A DNA stretch of 15,128 bases from Deltaproteobacteria bacterium (GTDB lineage Bacteria; Desulfobacterota; Syntrophia; Syntrophales; Smithellaceae). The DNA is taken from contig JAGVUJ010000253.1 of NCBI GenBank assembly GCA_019136325.1, positions 1 through 15,128 on the forward strand. The letters run 5' to 3'. Each line of letters opens with the position of its first letter. The first letter of the stretch is position 1. Shown one piece after another: positions 1 to 7,594 of the stretch. The position numbers and the translations under genes were made by a program. The notes beneath the pieces were generated by a model that did not search any database, was not told where the DNA came from, and saw only the letters and a list, made by a program, of their open reading frames with translations.

Positions 1-1
1 A

Positions 2-958
2 AAACTGGCCAATCTTTTACTTGTCAATCAAGAGCGTATGGCTGTCATTTCCGACGAAGGCGGCACCTTTGAAGTCTTATCCGGCCTGTATTCAAACGGC
101 AAATCAAACGTCAATACCTACCTGAAGGCCCATTCGGGGACGCCTGTTCGAGTAGATCGTCAACTAGGGTCAGTTATACTTGATAAACCTGCATTGTCCT
201 TTGGTCTGGCTGTGCAGCCGGACGTTATTTCAGGTCTTGCAGAGGGAAATAAGGCAAAATTACGAGGGAATGGAATGTTAGCACGGTTCCTATACTTCAT
301 TCCAAAATCTAATGTCGGGAGTCGAGACGTCCGGAATGGGTATGTGATACCCGAAGCTCTAAAGATTGAATATCAAAACCTTGTGTTTCAACTTCTAAGA
401 ATAGCGCCAGTTTTCGACGAGAACGGCAAAGAACAACCACGGATATTAACCTTATCGCCCGATGCGCTGGACGCCTGGTTGCAATTCTCTGAATACGTCG
501 AAGGTAAGCAGGGCGAAAACGGCGAATTGCACAGCATTCAGGATTGGTCAGCTAAATTACCGGGGGCAGCGTTAAGGATCGCCGGAATATTCCATGTGGC
601 GGAATATTTAGAACGGACCGCAATCATTGAGCTTGGAATAATGGAACGCGCTTTAGACTTGTGTCAGCTACTAATACCACACGCCAAAGCCGCTTTTAAT
701 CTTATGGGCAGTATTGAGGAAGTAAACGACGCCAAGATTGTTTTTAAGTGGCTTCATGCCTTGACTGGTGATCGCTTCACACAGCGTGATGCTTTTCAGG
801 CACACGATACCCGTTTTAAGAAAATGGAACGCCTCAAGAAGGCCTTAGGCATTCTTATCGAGCGTCATATTATCAGTGAACCACGAACCTTGCCCACGGG
901 GGGGAGGCCGTCGACCTATCACTTAATTAATCCAATGGCGCGGGAGGGTCAGGTATGA
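2..958 (+). CDS. DUF3987-family protein (primase/helicase-associated), C-terminal part; 5' end outside window
   Basis: The reading frame is open from base 2, so the ATG at 38 is internal (no ribosome binding site precedes it) and the gene begins before the window. The visible ~318 residues match the conserved core of DUF3987 proteins as I remember it: a DEGG block followed by GLYSNGK, then LKAHSG, then PALSFGLAVQPDV, then a GNGMLARFLY block. A C-terminal winged-helix-like tail ends in GGRPSTYHLINP. Family members usually carry N-terminal primase/Toprim or P-loop parts and occur in prophages, phage satellites and integrative islands, where they are thought to act in element replication. The stop overlaps the next start (ATGA), so the two genes are translationally coupled. 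The family call is fairly sure; the biochemical role is inference. Confidence 0.85.
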   Translation, partial: KLANLLLVNQERMAVISDEGGTFEVLSGLYSNGKSNVNTYLKAHSGTPVRVDRQLGSVILDKPALSFGLAVQPDVISGLAEGNKAKLRGNGMLARFLYFIPKSNVGSRDVRNGYVIPEALKIEYQNLVFQLLRIAPVFDENGKEQPRILTLSPDALDAWLQFSEYVEGKQGENGELHSIQDWSAKLPGAALRIAGIFHVAEYLERTAIIELGIMERALDLCQLLIPHAKAAFNLMGSIEEVNDAKIVFKWLHALTGDRFTQRDAFQAHDTRFKKMERLKKALGILIERHIISEPRTLPTGGRPSTYHLINPMAREGQV

Positions 959-1569
959 GCTGGAGGAATTTTAAAAATTCGCAGTTTAAAGATAAGTCAT
1001 ATGAAAAAGCGCATATTTCAACTTGTACGCCGAGGGGCAATAAGGACAAAAGGTGCAAAAGCCTATCTTTTGAACCTTTTGAACCTTTTGGCCTTAAAGA
1101 TAAAACTGAAAATTTGGTGATTCCCGTCTGCCAGTCGCCTGAAGAACTGGAGACGGCTCAGGATTTTCAAAAAGATTGTGATAGCTGGCTGAAAGTTTCC
1201 CTTTCTTATGTCGGCCATGAACATGAAAACTCGGGGATCGCAGAACAATCACAAGACACCGACGAAGAGAGAGAACTGGTTGACTGGTTCAACGCCGCAG
1301 AACTGCCGTCAGAGCCGTTTGACTTGGATCAAGCACGCCGTGTTACTTGTCCACAGAAATATTTCGCCTCCTTGAGGCGATCCATAAAGGCACGGCCCAC
1401 GTCGCCACAATGGAAGTGTGGTTCAACACAGGCCGATCTTAGGCGACTGAAGGAGAACAGCCTGAACAACAATGAAGGAGATATAAAGGGAATAACGAAA
1501 TTAATGGATACAAAGACTCAATCAACAGATGCTGCTATGATCAAAAAACTTAGTTTTGAAAAAGAATAG
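955..1569 (+). CDS. Hypothetical island protein, 204 aa, coupled to the DUF3987 gene
   Basis: The start is the ATG of the ATGA overlap with the upstream gene, preceded by GGGAGG. I do not recognise a named domain. The N-terminal ~60 residues are basic and low in complexity, with a small FEPFEPFG repeat caused by a short DNA tandem repeat near 1073-1091. The middle is acidic. Residues ~105-165 look like the best folded part: an acidic EERELVDWF segment, then a run containing RRVTCPQKYFASLRR and QADLRRLKE. A similar 'DP.+FYASLR ... ALQADLRRLRE' pattern is, from memory, seen in small proteins encoded next to DUF3987/Toprim primases in mobile elements. No signal peptide or membrane segment is visible. 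A replication-accessory role is a guess from context. Confidence 0.75.
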   Translation: MSWRNFKNSQFKDKSYEKAHISTCTPRGNKDKRCKSLSFEPFEPFGLKDKTENLVIPVCQSPEELETAQDFQKDCDSWLKVSLSYVGHEHENSGIAEQSQDTDEERELVDWFNAAELPSEPFDLDQARRVTCPQKYFASLRRSIKARPTSPQWKCGSTQADLRRLKENSLNNNEGDIKGITKLMDTKTQSTDAAMIKKLSFEKE

Positions 1570-1652
1570 CAGTATCATTAGGGCGAAGAGAAATGGGGAG
1601 AACGTACCAGTACCATATCGAAAGCGAACAATACTAACATTGAGGACTCTAT

Positions 1653-2204
1653 ATGAAGCCACAAGAAGAAAAAGCAGAGTTTATAAAATTGAGAGCAGAA
1701 GGAAAGAGCTATAGCTTCATCGCCGAAACCCTGCACATCAGTAAAAGCACCTGCACCAGCTGGGAACGGGAACTTAAAGATCAGATAGCCCAGCTAAAAA
1801 GGGAACATCTTAACGAACTTTACGACTCTTACTACATGACGCGGGAAGCCAGAATAATGAAGCTGGGAGATACTCTGGTGAATATCAATACAGTTTTAGA
1901 CAAGACTGACCTTTCAGCAGTCTCCCCGGAAAAACTCCTGGACTTCAAGCTGAAGTTCACGGAAGCCTTAAAAGCGGAATATATTGACACTAATCCACCG
2001 CAGCGGCTGGGAACGCACTTTAAAGCACAAGATATATTAAAGGTCTTGGGCAACCTACTTGACCGTATTAGAGCCGGAGAAATCAGTATGGAACAGGCAG
2101 GCCGGGAGAGTCTAGTTATCGGTAACCTATTGAAAGCATATGATACTGTAGAACTACAGAACAAATTACAGACATTAGAAGCAATCATCGGAGGGCGGGA
2201 CTAA
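1653..2204 (+). CDS. Helix-turn-helix, coiled-coil protein (terminase-small-subunit-like), 183 aa
   Basis: The start ATG follows TTGAGGACT with good spacing. Residues ~9-38 read as a helix-turn-helix: an ALRAEGKSY-type first helix, then IAETLHISKSTCTSWERE as turn and recognition helix. This resembles the HTH found in phage small terminases and in resolvase/transposase heads. The rest (about 40-183) is strongly helical and rich in K, E and L, with likely coiled-coil stretches, and ends in LQTLEAIIGGRD. It overlaps the next gene by one base (TAATG) and should be co-translated with it. It could be a DNA-recognition subunit working with the 461-aa partner, or an element regulator; no large terminase follows, which argues against a packaging role. 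The HTH is clear, the function is not. Confidence 0.75.
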   Translation: MKPQEEKAEFIKLRAEGKSYSFIAETLHISKSTCTSWERELKDQIAQLKREHLNELYDSYYMTREARIMKLGDTLVNINTVLDKTDLSAVSPEKLLDFKLKFTEALKAEYIDTNPPQRLGTHFKAQDILKVLGNLLDRIRAGEISMEQAGRESLVIGNLLKAYDTVELQNKLQTLEAIIGGRD

Positions 2205-3589
2205 TGGCAAAGGAAATTCAGACCTTACTAAAGAAAGGAAAGCTCACAGGGGACGAAGTTGGCAAGCTGATGATTCAAAACCTGGTGGCAACCTACTATA
2301 ACTTTCTCAAAGGCAAGGAAGATCAGGGGTTGCTTACCCTGGCTGAAATGAACACCATCATAAGCGGGATTAAGAAGAGCGAAGACATTAAACGATATAA
2401 TGAGTATCGTCACTTGCTTGAATACATTGTGAACGCCGCTAAGGCTTACATGATATACGAGGGATCGGCAGAGGAATACCTGTGGAGGATATATTTCTTT
2501 CTTAGAGAAATGCGACACGCCGAAGAAGAAAACGAACGATCCTTCTGGCAACCCCGCATAATGACACAAAAACAGTACGACGAGCTGAAGAAAACTGAAT
2601 TTAATGAAAAGATGTCCTGGGGCTTCAGCGTAAACCACTTCCTCCTTCACGCTCTGGATTACTATCTGAACCTTTATAAGGACGGGAAACAGACACCCTT
2701 TGATAAGCACTTCACCGCCGCCAAGAAAGAGCCCTACGTCTTTCAAGATGGGGACAATGGGACGATGTTTGACCTTCTGGAAAATGCCGAGGAATATTAT
2801 TCAATAGACCTTGTAGATCACGAGGGAGACATATACGACTTCATGGAAGACTTTCCTCACCTTTTTAAAGACCTGTGGAAGAAGCTCACTACGATAAAGG
2901 GGCTTTCCTTTTTAAAGCATATACCGAAGAAGAAGTATCTTGACGATGATCTGATCAGCTTTAAGGATCTCTATAAAAATGACATCATGGACTTTAAAGC
3001 ATGGGGGGATCTCTTCCAGCCCGAAAGATGTCCAGGCGGCGTCGCAGTATTACAGCCCAGTAATTTTTATCCCAGAGAGCAAATAGACGAACAGGGCTAC
3101 TACAAGGAACCAGAATCAAATTGGAGAAAAAACTTCATGGCAGAGGCAATACTTGAGGGAGAAACAAAAGATAACCTTACCCGATGGCTAGCATTACACA
3201 GGGGGAGTCTGAGGGAATGTTTTGTTATCCAGACGACATTAAAACTCATTGGCGAATTTACAGGTAATCCCGAAGTAGCCACGCTTATAGACAAAGAAAA
3301 CAGGCTGGCTGAAAGAGCCGAGCTGCTTATGTGTGTTATCAAAGACGCGCCAAACTGTATCCATACCCGCTATGGCATCTTACCCAATGAACGCCCGGTA
3401 GAAGAATTGCGGGAGGAATTTGCAAAGACATTTGAGCCTGTAGACATAAAATTCCTTATGCCCACAGAAGAAGCGATAGAGCAAGCCAGGGAAACCATAA
3501 ACTTTACTATCATACGGGACAACCCGGAACAGCTTTACGCTATCTTAAGGAATGAGACAGCAGTAAATATGGGAAAAGGTGCTTATTGA
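2204..3589 (+). CDS. Acidic orphan protein of accessory island, 461 aa, unknown function
   Basis: Translation is coupled to the HTH gene: the start ATG shares its A with the upstream stop codon, and GGAGGGCGGG precedes it. I do not recognise any family. The protein is soluble-looking, rich in E, D, K, Y and F, and probably mostly alpha-helical. It has a central hydrophobic/acidic stretch (around residues 195-235, YYSIDLVDHEGDIYDFMEDF). There is a possible small structured part at ~270-300 (FQPERCPGGVAVLQPSNFYP) and a C-terminal helical region. No Walker motifs, nuclease motif, cysteine cluster or membrane segment can be seen. It is the last + strand gene before the strand switch at 3590-3773 and probably belongs to the same mobile-island transcript as the three upstream genes. 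Confidence 0.7.
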   Translation: MAKEIQTLLKKGKLTGDEVGKLMIQNLVATYYNFLKGKEDQGLLTLAEMNTIISGIKKSEDIKRYNEYRHLLEYIVNAAKAYMIYEGSAEEYLWRIYFFLREMRHAEEENERSFWQPRIMTQKQYDELKKTEFNEKMSWGFSVNHFLLHALDYYLNLYKDGKQTPFDKHFTAAKKEPYVFQDGDNGTMFDLLENAEEYYSIDLVDHEGDIYDFMEDFPHLFKDLWKKLTTIKGLSFLKHIPKKKYLDDDLISFKDLYKNDIMDFKAWGDLFQPERCPGGVAVLQPSNFYPREQIDEQGYYKEPESNWRKNFMAEAILEGETKDNLTRWLALHRGSLRECFVIQTTLKLIGEFTGNPEVATLIDKENRLAERAELLMCVIKDAPNCIHTRYGILPNERPVEELREEFAKTFEPVDIKFLMPTEEAIEQARETINFTIIRDNPEQLYAILRNETAVNMGKGAY

Positions 3590-3773
3590 CATATGCGTGG
3601 AAGGGCAGAGAAAGTCAGGTCGTTAACAACATTTTACCTACTTATCCACAATATTTTGAGGCTATTGAAATTGAGGATAACTGATTGAAGGGGGGGCGTT
3701 CTCAAAAAGATTGGATATAATTTTTACAAAGGACAACGTAAGATAGATAAAAACACAACACGATGACTCGTCT

Positions 3774-5126
3774 TTATATTATTTTTTCGTCCTCTTCCTT
3801 TTGGAGCTTGTCCCGTAAGGTTTTGCGGTCGATTCCCAGGATCGCCGCGGCACGCGATTTGTTGCCGCCGACACTTGCCAGAACTCTACGGATATAGGCG
3901 GTTTCCTCTTCGGCCAGCGACCGGAACGGGACGGCTCCCTCCATGGCTGAAAAGCGCATGACCGGAGGCAGGTCGGGAATCTCGATCTCTTTGCCATCCG
4001 TCATGACAATCAGACGCTGGATAAGGTTTTCGAGCTCCCGGATATTTCCCGGCCACGCATAGCCCCTGAAAGTTTGCAGCACTTCATCGGAAAAAGCAGG
4101 ATTGCTCTTACCGATTTCTTCAACAAACTTTTCTGCAAAATGAGTAATCAGCACGGCAATGTCCTCGGGCCGCTCTCTCAGGGGGGGAACGGTAATGGTA
4201 ATGACGTTCAGGCGGAAGAACAAATCCTCACGGAAAAGATTTTTATCGACCAGCACCCTCAGGTCCTTATTGCTCGATGCGATGATGCGGATATCGATCT
4301 TCTGCGTTTTCCTTGCGCCAACCATGCAGACCTGCTTGTCCTGAAGCACCCGCAGGAGCTTCACCTGCATGGCCAGACTCATTTCAGTGATTTCGTCCAG
4401 CAGGATGGTGCCGCCATCGGCCGTCTGAAAAAAACCGGCGCGCGACTCATTGGCGCCGGTAAAGGCGCCTTTGACATGGCCGAAGAGTTCACTTTCCAGA
4501 AGCTTCTCCGGGATGGCGCCACAGTTGACGGGAACAAACGGCGCTGGCGCCCGCTTGCTGCTGTAATGAATGGCCCGTGCAACCAATTCCTTGCCGGTAC
4601 CGCTTTCACCCAAAACGAGCACGGTTGCTGAAGACCTGGAAGCCTTTTCGATTTCCGCAAGCAATTTCCGGACAGGCTTCGACTTACCGATGATGCCGAA
4701 TGTATTTGCTGTCCCGTGAGGTTTCCCGTTCTGAACGATTTTGCGCATTTGCTGTTTGTTGAGCGCGCGGTCCACCGCGCTGAAGAGCTCTTCGTCCGTA
4801 AATGGCTTGGGCAGGTATTCATCCGCCCCCATCTTGACGGCTTCGACGGCCCCCTTCACCGAGGCATAGCCGGTCACCATAATAACCTCGGTCTCATAAA
4901 AGTTTGCTCGAATGTGACGGACCAGGTCAAGACCACTGATTCTGGGCATTTTGTAGTCCGTAATGACGAGGTCGATCGGCGCGCTTTCCAGTATCTTCAA
5001 GGCATCCGCAACATTGGAGGCGATAAAGACGCGATAACCTTTAGACTCAAGATTCCGTTGAAGAATGTCTATGGCCGTGGGAGCATCATCCACAACCAGG
5101 ATGCGATGCTTCTGTGTGGTTTTCAA
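3774..5126 (-). CDS. NtrC-family sigma-54-dependent response regulator
   Basis: This 450-aa cytoplasmic regulator has the full NtrC/AtoC layout. The receiver domain is at ~8-120, with acidic pocket D13/D14, phospho-acceptor D57 and K107. The AAA+ sigma-54 interaction domain is at ~143-375, with Walker A GESGTGKE (173-180), the sigma-54 contact loop GAFTGA (220-225), Walker B TILLDE and an arginine-rich sensor region. A Fis-type HTH lies at ~408-441 (GGNKSRAAAILGIDRKTLRDK). The start codon is TTG, supported by an excellent AAGGAGG seven bases upstream, and it overlaps the kinase stop (TTGA). It is expected to be phosphorylated by the upstream kinase and to open -24/-12 promoters. The promoter at 14362-14378 is a candidate target in this window (inference). 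Confidence 0.95.
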   Translation of the reverse strand: MKTTQKHRILVVDDAPTAIDILQRNLESKGYRVFIASNVADALKILESAPIDLVITDYKMPRISGLDLVRHIRANFYETEVIMVTGYASVKGAVEAVKMGADEYLPKPFTDEELFSAVDRALNKQQMRKIVQNGKPHGTANTFGIIGKSKPVRKLLAEIEKASRSSATVLVLGESGTGKELVARAIHYSSKRAPAPFVPVNCGAIPEKLLESELFGHVKGAFTGANESRAGFFQTADGGTILLDEITEMSLAMQVKLLRVLQDKQVCMVGARKTQKIDIRIIASSNKDLRVLVDKNLFREDLFFRLNVITITVPPLRERPEDIAVLITHFAEKFVEEIGKSNPAFSDEVLQTFRGYAWPGNIRELENLIQRLIVMTDGKEIEIPDLPPVMRFSAMEGAVPFRSLAEEETAYIRRVLASVGGNKSRAAAILGIDRKTLRDKLQKEEDEKII

Positions 5127-6310
5127 AATAGTTCCTCCTTAGAAGCTTTTTTCAATCGGCGGGGAAATGTTACACAAAAACAGGATCCTCGGTTTTTCTC
5201 GCTTTTTACATTTATCTCGCCTCCGTGTGAAGACACAATACCGTGAACCACGGAAAGTCCGAGTCCGGTGCCTTGATCGACGTCTTTCGTAGTAAAAAAA
5301 GGCAGGAAAATATTTTCTTTGACCTTATCGCTCATGCCGACCCCTGTATCATCAACCCGCAAATAAACAGAAGCGGCGTCAAAAGAAGTCTTTAGTGTAA
5401 GGATTCCCCCATCCGGCATCGCCTGAAGGGCATTGACAATCAGGTTGGAGATTACCTGACGGATCTGTGATTTGTTCGCCGTAATTTCGGGGAGGGCTGG
5501 ATCGACGATGCGCCTGAGTTCCACGCCGGATTTACTGCACAGGGACTCAAAGAGATGCAGTTCATCCGTGATGATCCGGTTGATGTTCACCCCGGCGTTC
5601 CCGGGCTTGCCCTGCCGGGCGAAAATCAACAGTTCCTGAATAATGCTGCGGGCATGCAGGGCGGCTTCGGCTATTTTTTCAAGATCATTACGTGTCTGCA
5701 CCGGTAGATCGAGCGTTTTTTGGGTGAGCTGAGAAAATCCCAGGATCGTGTTCAACGGTTCGTTGAGTTCATGGGCCACACCGGCAGCCAATTCGCCGAT
5801 AGCAGCCAGGCGATCGGCCTTGATTAGCTGTTTGCGAAGTTCGGCTTTGGTTTTCCGAATTTCTTCATGCTCGATCATCAGGGCAATCTGTCCGGCAATG
5901 TTGTCAATCAGATTCTTCTCTTCGAGAAGAAAAGGATTTTTCTGCAAAAGACCGCGATCGTCCCGATAATGAATCTCCACGGTTCCCCGGTTTCTACCTG
6001 CAACGCGGATCGTGGCCGTCTGCCGGTGAGCTCCATCGCAAAAGCCTGTTGTTTGAAAGACGTGTCCATCAATAATGATCCGGGCGCAGGCCCGTCCGTG
6101 ATATTGCCAGGCGGGCGGGAGCAGTTTGACGATATCGGCCAGTTTGTTTTCACATGAAAAAGCGGGATTCGAGGCAATCTGTGCAATCCCATACAGACAG
6201 GTCAATTCCTTGACGCGCTCACGCAATTTGCTCCGTGATGCGTCTTCCTTTACATTTAATAATTTACGTCTTGCTGCCACGGCTGTTGTCTTTTCCTGTT
6301 TGTGCGGCAT
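5123..6310 (-). CDS. Soluble sensor histidine kinase with GAF-like input domain
   Basis: This 395-aa kinase has no transmembrane segment, so it should sense a cytoplasmic signal. Residues ~30-150 have the pattern of a GAF-like domain common in Desulfobacterota kinases (start VKELTCLYGIAQI, end IAGQIALMIEHEE) and contain several cysteines. A short coiled coil then leads to the HisKA dimerisation helix with H180 in GVAHELNEPLN. The HATPase_c domain follows with N-box NLIVNALQAMPDGG (~289-302), G1 DDTGVGM (~320-326), the FFTTK F-box and G2 GTGLGLSVVHG (~347-357). The 4-base overlap with the regulator gene makes this a cognate pair. The ligand is unknown. The ATG at 6310 is the first good start, though its ribosome binding site is weak (AAAGGA some 10 bases before). 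Confidence 0.93.
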   Translation of the reverse strand: MPHKQEKTTAVAARRKLLNVKEDASRSKLRERVKELTCLYGIAQIASNPAFSCENKLADIVKLLPPAWQYHGRACARIIIDGHVFQTTGFCDGAHRQTATIRVAGRNRGTVEIHYRDDRGLLQKNPFLLEEKNLIDNIAGQIALMIEHEEIRKTKAELRKQLIKADRLAAIGELAAGVAHELNEPLNTILGFSQLTQKTLDLPVQTRNDLEKIAEAALHARSIIQELLIFARQGKPGNAGVNINRIITDELHLFESLCSKSGVELRRIVDPALPEITANKSQIRQVISNLIVNALQAMPDGGILTLKTSFDAASVYLRVDDTGVGMSDKVKENIFLPFFTTKDVDQGTGLGLSVVHGIVSSHGGEINVKSEKNRGSCFCVTFPRRLKKASKEELF

Positions 6311-6417
6311 CTATGGATCCTTTGCGGGCCCTGTCTTCATAACCCCTTTTATGACAGTGGCGGATCCATCCGCTGATGAACGTGGAAGTTCGGGAACGGA
6401 TTGCCTTCGTCATTCTA

Positions 6418-6439
6418 CGAATCTTCTTTACCAGATTCG
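6418..6439. repeat. Inverted repeat upstream of the kinase-regulator operon
   Basis: Seven-base perfect arms CGAATCT and AGATTCG are separated by 8 bases, in the 203-bp gap between nrpR and the kinase gene. There is no T-run after it on either strand, so it is unlikely to be a terminator. A regulator-binding dyad or a leader hairpin for the kinase mRNA is possible. No convincing sigma-70 or sigma-54 promoter was found in this gap by eye. Confidence 0.3.
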
Positions 6440-6513
6440 CGCAAAAAATGAAATTTTATAAGCCTCAGCCGGGTATATGCTGATTTTCAAATAACAAAAT
6501 ACGATTTTTTTGA

Positions 6514-7515
6514 TTATAGATCCGAGATGTTTTGCATATCCCGGAATTCCATAACGGTCGTCATGGCCAGGTTGTCGACATCAATGCCCTGTTCATGCGC
6601 GCATGCCACCGGATTCAAGCCGCCGATTAAAATCATTCCTGCCTTGTTTAATCCAACCATGGTTTCGCAAACGGGATTACCGATGTCGCCGACGGCCATG
6701 ATTCCGCCCAAACCGATGGCCTGAATGCTTTCCATGAGATCCGTCACCTGCGTCATACTGACAGCCGGTATTTCACGGAAATTGGCAAGTATTTTCCCTT
6801 CACCTTTTTTCACAACCTTACTAACGGAGGTCATTTTGCCCCGGATAAAGATTTCAGAAGGGTCGAGTGAGGATCCGGTATAGTGGATAAGCTCTACAAA
6901 GCGAAGAGGAAAGCCATTTTTCATCTGGAGAATCCCGCCGAATTTGGAATCAATGGGCACGCCGTTTTTCAAGAGGATACCGTTGATTACGATGCTGCAT
7001 ACCGTTGCCAAACCGATTTTGCCATCCGGAACAGTTACGTCTCCCAATTTTTCTCCGCTTTCAGCAACAGCAACGCGATCGCTGACGGTCATATTACCCT
7101 GAAAGGCAGGCTTCATGACATTCAGGGCCTCTTTGAACCGGTCTTTCGGAAAGAAGGAAATGTTAACCGGCACCATTCCCTGCTCTTTGGACAAATCAAA
7201 TGTCGTTTTGAATGCCAGCATATCGATACGGGAGCTGCATAAACTGACTTTGTCCTGCACCCGGGCATTAGACAGTTCGTCTTTGCCGTGATTGGTTATC
7301 AATCGGCCGTCTCGTCGACCAATGAGTCTGGTTAACCCTTTATTATCCATAAGTTTCAAATGGTACCGGACAGCCCTTTCGTTTAAGTCCAGGCCGCTGT
7401 CTTTCATCCGGCTGGCAATGACGCGAGCCCCCACGGGCTCGGGACTTTCGCTCAAAATTTTGAGGATCAGGAGACCTTTTCTTTCAACGTCTGCGACATT
7501 AAACAAATTTTTCAT
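6514..7515 (-). CDS. nrpR: NrpR-like transcriptional regulator (winged helix + NrpR/DUF128 domain)
   Basis: From the ATG at 7515 the protein has 333 residues. Residues ~1-72 form the NrpR-type winged helix: VERKGLLILKILSES, then GARVIASRM, then ERAVRYHLKLMDNKGLTRLIGRRDGR split over turn and wing. The rest (~85-333) is a single NrpR effector domain (DUF128) with its glycine-rich segments FGGILQMKNG, GGIMAVGDIGNP and GGLNPVACAHE. In methanogens NrpR represses nitrogen genes and is released by 2-oxoglutarate; bacterial members often have one effector domain, as here. An in-frame TTG at 7566 would add 17 residues unlike the family and lies inside a hairpin, so ATG 7515 is preferred, although neither has a strong ribosome binding site. 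It is the last gene of the operon, 79 bp after the GltB-like gene. Confidence 0.85.
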   Translation of the reverse strand: MKNLFNVADVERKGLLILKILSESPEPVGARVIASRMKDSGLDLNERAVRYHLKLMDNKGLTRLIGRRDGRLITNHGKDELSNARVQDKVSLCSSRIDMLAFKTTFDLSKEQGMVPVNISFFPKDRFKEALNVMKPAFQGNMTVSDRVAVAESGEKLGDVTVPDGKIGLATVCSIVINGILLKNGVPIDSKFGGILQMKNGFPLRFVELIHYTGSSLDPSEIFIRGKMTSVSKVVKKGEGKILANFREIPAVSMTQVTDLMESIQAIGLGGIMAVGDIGNPVCETMVGLNKAGMILIGGLNPVACAHEQGIDVDNLAMTTVMEFRDMQNISDL

Positions 7516-7549
7516 ATGTCTATTTAACGGGAATGAAGGAATTGTATTT

Positions 7550-7589
7550 GCTTCTCCGGAACGCAATCATCCCGGAGAAGCGCTTTTTT
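7550..7589 (+). terminator. Strong hairpin between gltB-like gene and nrpR; terminator-shaped on the + strand
   Basis: Perfect 10-bp GC-rich arms GCTTCTCCGG (7550-7559) and CCGGAGAAGC (7572-7581) enclose a 12-base loop. On the + strand the stem is followed by GCTTTTTTGCTTTTT, the form of an intrinsic terminator, yet no + strand gene lies upstream. On the - strand, the direction of the operon, an A-run precedes the stem and no T-run follows. There it may instead attenuate or protect mRNA between the two genes, or stop antisense transcription into them. Confidence 0.5.
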
Positions 7590-7594
7590 GCTTT

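Noticed and set aside
6465..6490. TCAGC...GCTGA repeat downstream of nrpR as a terminator
   Set aside because: Arms are only 5 bp and no T-run follows in the direction of transcription.
7516..7566. TTG start at 7566 for nrpR adding 17 residues
   Set aside because: The extra residues do not fit the NrpR winged helix and the start lies inside a strong hairpin; ATG 7515 is preferred.
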